From assembly GCA_964030475.1 (NCBI GenBank), contig CAXIPT010000006.1:5374898-5438897 (forward strand): DNA of 64,000 nt. Reading direction: 5' to 3'. This document shows positions 46,301 to 55,408 of this stretch, piece after piece (positions within the stretch are counted from its first letter, which is position 1; every line of letters begins with the position of its first letter). Origin of the DNA: Tethya wilhelma. Its lineage: Eukaryota; Porifera; Demospongiae; Tethyida; Tethyidae. A model generated the notes under the pieces. It was not told the DNA's origin. It saw only the letters and a list, made by a program, of their open reading frames with translations, and made no database searches. The position numbers and the translations under genes were made by a program.

Positions 46301-49300
46301 CAGTTTGAGAGAAAAAGATGTCTTCAAGTAAGCTTAATGTACCACTTAAGTATTAAATTAGGGATAGCAATAAATTTGAATTGTAAATTGAGTGTCAAAA
46401 CCCAAGCATCCATAACTGGATCTCAACTCACTTGCTGTTCCGGGTATGGCTATCACTGTGACATTAACATCAGCATCTAGCGGCCCACCAGAGCTGGTAG
46501 TGAGGGTTAGATATGCTGCAATGACGTTAGCTGACATAAAACACTCACTCAATGGCATCTCAGTTATAGTCACATTGGCATCTGTGGAAAAAAAATTCTC
46601 ATAAAGTATCAAATTTGTCATACATTTGAACAATATGGTGGCCCAAAGGGGGAATCAAATTGTAATTCTAAATTTTAATTTCCCAAAGATTGAACGGTGT
46701 AAAAGATTGAAAAGATTAAGAATATTGAAAGATATGAAAGATACGGAAAAAAAAGAGTGCAATTTTTTTCTTACAATCATCATCTGTGATGGTGACTGTC
46801 ACTAGACTACGCTCAGTGATCGGTTCAAAGGTCATTCCAGCAGAGCGAACATCGGTGATATTGAGGTCAAAGGTCTCATCAGCTTCCACCAAGTTATCAG
46901 CCAGGATCATCACCCGAACATCTAGCGTGGAATTGTGGGCTGCTCCAGAAGGAAAGGTCACCACGATTGAAGTTGGCTGGGAGAAGTCATCCATGGGTCC
47001 ACCTGAAGCTAGAGAAGAATTAAGATTCATTGTACAATAATAATTATGATGTTAACATGTATGCAAGAATAAAGAGTTTAATTCTACTTACTTGCTGTTC
47101 CTGGAATGGCTGTTATTTCAACAATAACATCAGTTGCCAAAGGTCCTTCAGAACTAGTAGTGAGTGTGAGAGTTGCTACTGTCACATTCTGATCACTGCT
47201 GGGCTCAGTCACTGGGACAGCACTGAGAGATATGGTGGCAACTGAAACGAGAATATCATGAACATATCAATTGCTAGAATCACAATCCATGAAGCACTCA
47301 CCATCATTGTCTGTAATGGAGACAGTGGTAGAATTAGGACTACCAGCAGCAGCCATAGCGTTGGACACTACATCTGAAATGTAGATGTCAAAGGTCTCTA
47401 CTTCTTCCACAAAGTCATCATTGTTGAGTGTCACAAGAACAACTGATGAGTTGCCATCAGTAGCACAAGGAGAAAATGTAACACTCATGGGTGATACCAG
47501 AACAAAGTCAGGGCCATTAACTGTGTGGATGAATAGTCATTGTAAACACGATTGTGAATACAATAAAAAAAGGACTGTGATCATCTCAATAACTGACAAA
47601 GGTGCACGCTACACCAGTTCACAGTTCACAGTACACAGTTCACAATTAACAGTTTACAATACATACAGTACATGATTCAAGGAATCTCAGTTTACAGTTC
47701 ACAGCTAATAGTTTAGATCTACAGTTCACAGTATACACAGTTTACAGTCCACTGTTCACTGTTCACAGCTACACAACTAGTGCACACTTACCTGCTGTTC
47801 CATCAGAGGAGCTCACTACCACCACCACCTCCGCAGCCAAAGATCCACCAGAGTCAATGTTGAGTGAGAGGATTGCAGCTGACCTGGTTGTACCACTACT
47901 GGGCTCAGTCAATGGGATACCCGATATGGTGACTGTAGCCACTGAGAATTGATAAACAGACACATATTTTATGATTACAACAAATTGTTGGATTCAATGT
48001 GTCTCTTACTGTCGTCATCGGTGATGGTTATTGTAGCCACATCGGGAGACCCAGCTATGGCCATGGCAGATGATGTGACGTCAGAAATGAAAAGGTCAAA
48101 GGTCTCTGGTGCTTCCACCAAGGTATCACTCTGGACAGTGACAGAAATATTGATGGTTGAGCCGTCCACAGCACCAGAGGCGAAGGTGAACATAACTCCA
48201 CTGGTGAAATTATAATCATTCAAAATAGCTGCATGTGGAATAGGACAAGAAGCAAATCCAAATATGGTTATACTTAAGTTCAAATATCTACAAATTCACG
48301 CATCCTTACTTGCTGTTCCATCCATGGCTTGCACAGTGACAACAATATCTGTCTCTAATACTCCACCAGAGCTCGTGAAAAGATCTAGAAAAGCAGCTCT
48401 GAATTCGAACATGCCAGCACTAGGCTCAATCAATGGCAACCCTATTATACTCACATTAGCACCTGGGAGAGGGAGGGGCAACCACAAGATTACTATTGCA
48501 TGCTCAATTTCAAATACGTACAATGTGAACTTACGATCATCATCAGTGATGGTGACTGTAGTTATTGCGGGAGACCCAACTCCGGCCATTGCTGACGATG
48601 ATACATTGGTAACACGGAGGTCAAAGGTCTCCTCAGCCTCCACGAAATCATCGCTCAAGATCGTGACCAAGACATCGAGTGTAGAATCATTCATAGCACC
48701 AGAGAGAAAGGTCACTATGACAGGAACAGGCTGGGAAAAATCATCCCTGGATCCATCAGAGGCTAGATAAGAATAATTAATAAGTAGCAATAAAAGTAGT
48801 AGTTGAGATTGAGCACATAATATTATTCAGTTTAACTTCCTCACTCGCTGTTCCTGGTACTGCTGTCACTTCCACTATGATATCAGCTCCCAAAGGTCCA
48901 CCAGAACTAGTAGTGAGCGTGAGAGTTGCTACTGTCATATTTTGATCATTGGTGGGCTCAGTTACCGGGGGTACACCACTGATTGATATGGTGGCCACTG
49001 CAAAAACAAAATCTCAGTAAAACAAATGACTCATTGCCAACTGGGTTTGCCTCACTGTTATTGTCTGTGATGGTGACTAGGACTGTCTTTGGGTTGCCAG
49101 GAAAAGCTGATCCTATCGAGCTTACACGAGAGATGGAGAGTTCAAAGGTCTCCTCTTCTTCCACGACGTCATCGTTTAAGATCGACACAAAAATACTTCG
49201 TGTGGCACCATCAGAATCACCAGGAAGGAATGTGGCAGGAAATCGTTCAGACTGGCTAAAATCACTTCCACCAACTGAAGAGCAGATGACAAGGAACAAT

Positions 49301-52300
49301 AATATCATCATGTTGGTTAAGTATAAATTCTGAGAAAGAAGAAAGGGCAAAACACTCACTTGCTGTTCCATCATTAGCAAGCACCTCTACTCTCACATAA
49401 ACTGCCAGAGCTCCACCAGACATAATGTCGAGAGTTAGAATCCCAACTGAAATGGAACTATCCATGCCGGGCTCACTCACTGGGCTACTAGCTGCTATTC
49501 TGACCAGAGCAACTAGAAGAATTAAAAAAAAAGAACAAAAGGGCAGCTATAGGTTTTGCAGTTGGCCTAAGACAATGGCACAGCAATACATCTACTCGTA
49601 AATTCTTACAGTCACCATCCGTGATTGTGACGTTAGCGATGTCTACATCGTCAGATCTTGCAAACTCTGCGACAGAATCGATTAAGCTCACAGACACCAT
49701 GAATACCTCTGGCTCTTCCACTAACACATCAGCCAATATCATCACAGAGACATCTTCAGTGGAGCCGTTCAAACTACCAGCTGCAAATGTGACCATGAAG
49801 GGAGCAGGCTGGCTGAAGTCAACATCAGCTTCTGCCAAAAAATCTGTTGTGGAAGATAAGGAGTCAAATAAGGAGAGGATAAGGAGCCTGTTAGTTTGTT
49901 TGTTGTTTTTTTTACCAAAAACTATAATACAGAAATAGTTAAGCTAGCTTGCATCAAGAGTACATGCTTATTACATACTCTTGCTTTCATGCATGCATGT
50001 TCAGTACTGAAAATCATGTAACTAACTATATAGTCTAACCTCCAGTTGCTCCTGTAGCAGTCACGTTGACTGTAAAGCTGTTTTCAACTGGCCCACCACT
50101 GCTGGTAATGAGGGTGAGAGTGGCTGCAGTCACAAGCCCACCATTAGTGGGCTCAGTCACTGGCTCCTCTGTCAGTATCACCGTGGCAACTGTGAGAATA
50201 TACAGAGTATATGGGGTTAATCTTAATGCTTGCAAGATGGTATTAAACTTACCATCGTTATCAAGGATAGTAACAGTGGTGGTGTTTGAAGGCCCAGCAG
50301 ATACAATAGCAGATGAGGATACACTGGTAATGGACAGGTCAAAGGTCTCATTTCCTTCCACATAGTCATCGTTCAAGATGGTCATTGAGACAATCATCAC
50401 ATCTCCATGGGAAGAACCAGCAGTGAATGTAGCAAGGAAGGGAACAACCTGGGTGAAGTCATCAGATGCACCACCTGTAGCTGTGAGAAACAAAAGGAAT
50501 ATAGAATCATTGACTTAATCACAAACTGATTTACAAAGGTTTTTTTTTCTTTCTACCAGTAAAATACAAAGCATTGCAACATATACAGCCATTACTACTG
50601 TCACATCTGGCTCACTTGCAGTTCCTGATGTGGCAGTCATTTGAACAACAACAGCAGCTCCTTCCAATGGCCCACTGGAACTAGTACTGAGTATCAGAGT
50701 TGCTACGACAACCTCTTGGCTACTCATTGGTTCAACAACTGGCATGGTGCTAACAATGTCCACTGTAGCCACTGTGAAAAGGAAAAATTATAATGTTAAC
50801 ATCCATCCTTTGATCTGTGTGTCTCTGTATAAAGATCCTATAGTAGAAATATGCATAAACTGTTACTGTGAAGTTTAACTAGCTCTCACTATCATTGTCT
50901 GTGATAGTAACCAGGGCACTATCAGGAGATCCAGAGGAGACTGTTGCATTGGAAGTCACAGTACTGATGGACACATTAAAGGTCTCGAGACCCTCAACAA
51001 AGTTGTCGTTCAAGATGAGCACCAAGACACTGACTTCCGAGCCATTTACATCGCCTGAAGTAAAACCAGTGATGAATGGAGTCATCAGTTCAAAATCCCC
51101 CATAGGTCCTAGAGCTGGAGAGAAATAACATGTTTTGTTTTAAGATAAAGACAAGAGAAATATAATACGTAGATTGCATGTAATTAGAATTAACTCAGTC
51201 TCACTTGCATCCAATCCAGTGGCTGTGATTTCTACTTCAATGATGGCATCCAAAGGTCCACCAGAACTAGTAGTGAGTGTGACATTGGCTACCACCTCAG
51301 TTTGATCACTGCTGGGCTCAGCCACTGGGATGGCATTGATGGTAACGGTAGCAGCTGAAAGAGGAATTAAAACACACATCCACAATGTTATGCAGTCTTC
51401 TAAAATGCATGAAAGTTTAATGAAAAAATGAAGAAATGTTTGAATTCTAGCATGTCCTATCCAGTGTAAATGCCATCTTGGATCAAGTAGGCAAATGTAC
51501 ACTTACTGTAGCTACACGGCCTTGGTGTACGATATAAATTGGTCATTATATAGGAATTTTTGCACACTCATTCACATAACTGCTCACCATCATTGTCCAT
51601 TATTGTGACATAAACCGGACTAACACCAGCATCAGCACCACCAGCTGACAATACATTGCTGAGGACCATGGTCAAAGTCTCTGGGCCTTCCACGACATCA
51701 TCGTTTAAGACCATCAGAGAGACATTGATAGTGGCACCATTAGTAGAACCCACGGCAAAGGTGGCTCTGAAGGGGTTGTCCTTGGTGAAGTCATCATCTG
51801 GACCTTGACCAGTAACTACAGGAGGAGAGACAAACAAGTTAAAGTTGGTGATCTTGTAAACAATCATGCACACACACACACACACACACACGTACACACA
51901 CACACACACAAACACACATATGCCCGCACACACATGTATAATTGTGTTTGTATATCGGTACATACAGTAGTATACACAGTACATGGTTAAGTATATACTC
52001 ACTAGCTGTGTCAGCGAAAGAGCTAACTTCCACAATAATCTCAGTTTCCAGAAGTCCACCACTGAGAGTGGTGAGAGTGAGGGTTGCCACGGTTACAACC
52101 TGATCATTGCTCGGCTCAGTCACTTCAAGAGCAGATATGTCCACAACAGCATCTGAAAATGAAAAGTTAAAAGTTAAAATGTTAGCATTATGAGAGGATT
52201 CTTTTTTATTAATCAACTTTGGATCTTAGCAAGGTTAGCATGTTAACATTATCCATACTTGGCAACATAGATCAGATCCTCACATACTTACTAATGCCAT

Positions 52301-52607
52301 ATGGAGATGCCAATACATTAACAGATAGGTTGCATGTGACACTTACTGTCATTATCACTGATGGTGACTATGGCTGAGGAGTTGGTCACACACACACTGG
52401 AGTTGGTTTCAATGGTGACACTAAATTCTTCGTTGGAGATTTCAAACAGATTATCATCGATAATGTCAATTCCTATACAAGAGACTGAGTCATTACTGCC
52501 AGCAGAGAATGTGAGAGAAGTAGGCGAGAAAATGTAGTCAGAAGATTCAGCTGTAAACCGAATCAGAGCATTAGATGTGTGACATTTATTTCATGCACAC
52601 ACGTACA

Positions 52608-52652
<45 letters not shown>

Positions 52653-53638
52653 CTTACTTGCAGTAATGTCCGTCGCTGAAATTTGTACCTCAATAGATGC
52701 ATTTGTTGGGTTAACTGTAAACAGCTCCACACACACTTGCACAGTACCATCAGACTCAAGAACAGAATAGGACGACATCTGTAAACCAATTCCAGGATCT
52801 AAATTGTACAGGAGTAAAACAAAGAGAAAAGAAGGTTTATATGAGGTTGAAATTAGGTAATCGAATTTGAACTGTGAGCATATACATGCATGGTATTGCT
52901 ATGCTGTAAACTATATATATCTCTTACTTCCACTGTCTGTGATGGTGATGTTGGCCTCATTGGAGCCAGACACAGCAACCATTGCATCAGAACTGATAGG
53001 TCCAAGAGAAGCTGTGAGTCGTTCATCACTTTCACCAATTGAACAGTCAACCAGAGCAGTGAATGTGTCACAGAATGGAGTGGAGCTGTTACTACCAGAG
53101 GGGATGAAGATTACAAGATTCCCCTGAGGATAATCTTCACCTTGAACTGCAGGAAAGGAAAATTGAAACCCAAAGCAATTTTAAGTACTGCATGACTACA
53201 ACTGCTACCATACTAAAGCATAAAGGCACACATAGATAAGCATGCAACAAAATGTCATCATGAACAGCCAATAGCTCACCTGTGTCAACATCTGTAAGAG
53301 ATACTTCGACTGTAATGTTCTCAGCAGTGTCAGTACTTCCTGGACCACTAGCTACAACACACACATCAACAGTGTCGCCTTCAATAACGGCATAGCTTAG
53401 TTGTTCAAAGGAAACTGTGTGTTCTACATATGCAGAAGTGGTACAAAATTACACAAATTTTAATGTCAATGCTATACAAATCCTAAACATGAAGCTGAGA
53501 GAGATATTCATGATACTGAATACTAAAACACAAACCTATAGGAGGAACAGCTCCACAGATTGTCACCAGACTCCACCAAACAATAGCAAGGTGAGCAATA
53601 AACCAAGCTCTTTGAGCAGGTAAAGCTTGCAGCTTCAT
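31603..53638 (-). CDS. Gene C: signal peptide, about 22 Calx-beta domains, single TM protein
   Basis: The start ATG at 53636-53638 opens a signal peptide (HLAIVWWSLVTICGAVPP). About 44 phase-1 exons down to 34240 encode 22 Calx-beta domains, leaving out one copy of a presumed false duplication at 41908. TM exon 32287-32765 and tail exon 31603-31711 (NIVSQNGE, acidic, ends DEDEV) follow. The counted exons give about 2940 residues, plus a missing bridge exon: the TM exon must be entered in phase 0, the last good Calx-beta exon ends in phase 1, and read in phase 1 the TM exon meets TGA at once. Gene D has a 65-nt bridge exon for this step. The TM is RNVLIGVVVALGVILLLVII, followed by WRRQR. It is a paralogue of gene D without the CAP head; an extracellular Ca2+-dependent adhesive rod is inferred. 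Its 3' third is disturbed by assembly joins. Confidence 0.75.
31757..31962. mobile_element. 206-bp palindromic element with TA target duplication
   Basis: The ends CCGTATAGCGGGAAATTTTCG and CGAAAATTTCCCGCTATACGG are inverted and flanked by TA on each side. The body is rich in TACGAAA/TTTCGTA palindromes. It lies in the gene C intron between the TM and tail exons. TA duplication and size suit a Tc1/mariner-type MITE. Confidence 0.8.
32768..32861. repeat. (GT)n microsatellite abutting the gene C TM exon
   Basis: About 90 bases of GT with one GCGCGC interruption begin within three bases of the exon acceptor. It is the counterpart of the tract at 10694-10740. Confidence 0.95.
32862..34019 (-). 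pseudogene. Damaged copy of Calx-beta 21-22 exons next to the 34020 join
   Basis: It parallels 34110-35170 but has an in-frame TAG at 33831-33833 where the intact copy reads IYSVS. The 5' part of the C-half at about 33360 is deleted, with the exon running straight into intron sequence. Both lesions are shared with the 10740-12743 copy, so those two are sister copies. Confidence 0.7.
34020..34020. other. Single-n contig join
   Basis: The left side ends in GTGGGTATGT repeats. The right side starts inside an intron that is already present on the left at about 33080, so the two contigs carry overlapping copies. Confidence 0.85.
34240..35414 (-). other. Gene C: Calx-beta domains 21-22 (intact copy)
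   Basis: Exons 35277-35414, 34929-35144, 34690-34836 and 34240-34464, all open. C-halves read LVEGDQSFNVTI and LIEGVETFNVQL. They are the reference for judging the damaged copies at 33230-34019 and 11080-12150. Confidence 0.75.
34533..34606. repeat. Short hairpin element
   Basis: AGCCTCGTACCCAGGC and GCCTGGGTACGAGGCT are inverted around about 40 bases. The same word occurs at 14277-14292 downstream of gene D's last Calx-beta. Confidence 0.7.
35648..37510. mobile_element. 1.86-kb TTAA element with 19-bp perfect terminal repeats in gene C
   Basis: The ends AGGTGCTATTGCACGGAAG and CTTCCGTGCAATAGCACCT are perfect inverted repeats, each flanked by TTAA (35644-35647 and 37511-37514). TTAA duplication is typical of piggyBac and some other superfamilies. 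No transposase frame was seen, so it is non-autonomous. It contains a nested palindromic element at 35851-36250 and an internal inverted repeat around 36480-36630 (TTTAGTCCACTCCTACCCC). The decayed paralogue at about 12355 is an empty site. Confidence 0.85.
35851..36250. mobile_element. Palindromic ACAAGTAGTAAAAATTTC element nested in the TTAA element
   Basis: It has the same arms as the 5621-6012 copy, with a different centre. Confidence 0.75.
38363..40099 (-). other. Gene C: C-half of Calx-beta 18 and domains 19-20
   Basis: Exons 39887-40099, 39461-39604, 39108-39323, 38741-38890 and 38363-38575. All are open with phase-1 GT-AG introns. Exon 38363-38575 (LSGAATFEPGEE) has a decayed partial copy at about 12660-12743. 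Confidence 0.75.
39665..39812. repeat. TACAGTATACAG / TACTGGG tandem repeat in a gene C intron
   Basis: Short GGGTACT units grade into repeated CAGTATA units. A related looser repeat (TTCACAG, TTTACAG) lies at 47612-47775. Confidence 0.85.
40300..40446. repeat. Repeats of TTTAAACAT and ACATTCAAATGT-like palindromes
   Basis: TGTTTAAATGTTTAAA and ACATTCGA/ACATTCAAATG words alternate in both orientations in a gene C intron. This stretch is absent from the duplicate at about 42010-42200. Confidence 0.65.
40727..41654 (-). repeat. Probable false duplicate of gene C exons (left contig)
   Basis: Exons 41511-41654, 40946-41164 and 40727-40873 are almost the same as 42985-43128, 42630-42848 and 42411-42557, with equal lengths and a few base changes. 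They look like the second haplotype of the same exons. Confidence 0.7.
41278..41476. mobile_element. TA-flanked palindromic element, second copy, with empty site in the duplicate
   Basis: Same family as 31757-31962 but inverted, with TA at both edges. The matching site in the duplicate at about 42947-42955 (AGCATATACTTTGC) lacks the element and has a single TA, as expected of the pre-insertion site. Confidence 0.85.
41884..41908. repeat. (CA)n tract ending in a single-n contig join
   Basis: The left contig stops inside a CA tract whose counterpart in the other copy is 43362-43389, just before exon 43394-43621. The n is at 41908. Confidence 0.85.
42411..44638 (-). other. Gene C: Calx-beta domains 15-17 and N-half of 18 (right contig)
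   Basis: Exons 44477-44638, 43966-44175, 43707-43859, 43394-43621, 42985-43128, 42630-42848 and 42411-42557. The last N-half is followed by another N-half across the single-n join at 41908, an order never seen in intact parts of the array. Confidence 0.75.
44785..51354 (-). other. Gene C middle: Calx-beta domains 4-14 of one subtype
   Basis: Exons: 51205-51354, 50890-51114, 50616-50771, 50253-50480, 50040-50189, 49610-49831, 49360-49512, 49056-49274, 48845-48997, 48535-48762, 48310-48462, 48010-48228, 47792-47941, 47302-47520, 47092-47241, 46775-47008, 46432-46581, 46041-46259, 45826-45975, 45536-45754, 45327-45476 and 44785-45015. N-halves end in GTAS/GTAG; C-halves have DDFVEAPETFDL-type acidic motifs and VTITDDD ends. 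A six-exon unit is duplicated inside (see findings). Confidence 0.8.
45072..45281. repeat. Cluster of AAGTTATAACTT palindromes in a gene C intron
   Basis: About eight copies of GTTATAACTT/AAGTTATAAC in both orientations, spaced 20-35 bases apart, lie between exons 44785-45015 and 45327-45476. Confidence 0.75.
51867..51917. repeat. (CA)n microsatellite in a gene C intron
   Basis: An interrupted CA tract between exons 52003-52152 and 51588-51815. Confidence 0.95.
52595..52650. repeat. (CA)n microsatellite at a gene C splice donor
   Basis: The tract begins a few bases beyond the donor of exon 52658-52798. Confidence 0.95.
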
Positions 53639-54324
53639 ATTTCAAACTTTATATTTCTTTGTTCCTTCTCCAGTCTCTTGAATTCTCTTGTTCCTACTTC
53701 TATAGCTGACTCGGTTTCAACTCGCAGGGAACTACACAACAGCTAGCCTAGCCTGACTAAGAAAACTTCAAAAAGCTGGAAACTATAACAGTATAGCAAC
53801 CAGGTATATATAGTGGCAAAAACTTCTAGAATTCAACACCTAAACTTTCAAATTGGCTAGCAGCATGCTCTCATGTTGTCAGGAGCATGCATGCACTTCC
53901 TATGAGTTTGTTAGAGAGTGTCCTTCACAAATTACCACTCCTCCAGTCACAAAAGTCTACTAAAAATAGTTTTAGATTGGCTTAGAATGTAGCACCTTTG
54001 GTCAGTAGACATGTGTGCAGGCTAACTCAATAGAGTCAACAACATACGTACATGCATGTTGAGGGTGGTGCTTTTAATTACTACAGCAATCGATAGTTTA
54101 TTAACACAAATCACTCATAAACTTAAATCATGTCCTTCACCACACACATACACAAAAAAACAATCTGCTACAAGCAGGAATTCTAATAACAAAATACTGA
54201 CTCAAGCTGACTGTTGCTATAGTCTTCTATCAATAAGAAGCTATAATGATACTCATACAAACATTAATTATACAATAATATTATGAGAGTAAGTAATTGT
54301 TCACACACATGACATTGTATAGTA
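53639..54324. other. Intergenic region: gene C promoter side and gene B 3' end
   Basis: About 690 bases. GGTATATATAGTGG at about 53802 could be a minus-strand TATA-like element some 165 bases before the gene C ATG. No exon was recognised. Confidence 0.45.
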
Positions 54325-55408
54325 TTATGATCTGCTGTACCAGTGTGTTTCCTTTTTATTTTCTGCTTTCCCAGTGATAACTGGTACATCACAGACACCA
54401 GACACGTTGAATGCTACACCATCAGACTTTATTTTAGTTATTGTATTTTGATACTGATTTGGCCTGCATGAATCATGTACATGTGGTAATGATAGACAAG
54501 CAGCCCAGATTTATACATTTAACTCACTTTTTAGGAAATGCTACACCATCGGGCTTTCTTTTAGGTATTACATTTTGATACTGATGCACAGGCCTGAATC
54601 ACGCACATGTGGTATATGTAATGATAGTCAAGACAGCCCAGCTTTATACAATTAACTCACTCTCTAGCAAATGCTACACCATCAGTCTTTCTTTTAGGTA
54701 TTGGGTTTTCATATTGATGTGCAGGCCTGAATCACGCATATATATGTGGTATGTAATGATAGTCAAGACAGCCATGCTTTATACATTTAACTCACTCTTT
54801 GGAATTGGGCTTTCTTTTAGGTATTGGATTTCCATGCTGATGTGCAGGCCTAAATCATGCATATGTGGTAATGATAGACAAGCAGTCCAGCTTTGAAATA
54901 TACATTTAACTCACTCTTTAGGAAATGCTACACCAACAGGCTTGGTTTTAGGTATTGGGTTTTCATACTGATGAACAGACCTGAATCATGCACATGTGGT
55001 AAGTAATTATTAATATTATTATTGCTTTACAGCTCGAAGCTGAAGGTAAAACAGCCCAGTTTTATACATTTAACTCACTCTTTAGCAAATGCTACACCAT
55101 TGGGCTTTCTTTTAGGTATTGGATTTTCATATTGATGTGCAGGCCTGAATCATGCATATGTGGTATGTAATGATATATATAGCCAAGACAGTCCAGCTTT
55201 ATATATTTAACTCACTCTTTAGGAAATGCTACACCATCAGGCTTTCTTTTAGGTATTGGAATTTCATACTGATGAACAGGCCTGAATCATGCACATGTGG
55301 TAATGATAATGAAGACAGCCCAGCTTTATACATTTTACTCACTCTTTAGGAAATGCTACACCATCGAGATTTCTTTTAAACATTGGAATGTCATACTTAT
55401 GTTCAGAC
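54325..55408 (-). repeat. Cassette-exon array encoding tandem 22-residue tyrosine repeats in the gene B tail
   Basis: Eight exons repeat with a period of about 120-165 bases: 55343-55408, 55216-55281, 55079-55144, 54915-54980, 54796-54849, 54661-54726, 54528-54593 and terminal 54325-54463 (stop at 54325-54327). Seven are 66 nt (one 54 nt) and all are phase 2 to 2, with acceptor (C)AG and donor GTGAGT conserved. Each encodes a variant of HQYENPIPKRKPDGVAFPK. The Tyr sites read YDIP, YEIP, YENP, YENP, HGNP, YENP, YQNV and YQNT. The last exon then has a unique end (VCDVPVITGKAENKK). YxxP and YxN are known SH2-docking motifs when phosphorylated, so a multi-site signalling tail is inferred. Any exon can be skipped without shifting the frame. 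Confidence 0.85.

Larger units (their letters stand above)
51588..53638 (-). other. Gene C 5' part: signal peptide and Calx-beta domains 1-3
   Basis: Exons 53536-53638, 53280-53423, 52928-53146, 52658-52798, 52347-52550, 52003-52152 and 51588-51815. The frame is closed and introns are GT-AG. Domains 1-2 are divergent; from domain 3 on, N-halves share a VTEPSNDQ-like motif followed by LTLTT. Confidence 0.8.

Noticed and set aside
3080..53638. Direct identification as known sponge aggregation-factor genes
   Set aside because: Long Calx-beta arrays and clustering fit, but TM segments, CAP and FN3 domains do not, and no Wreath-type or von Willebrand domain was recognised.
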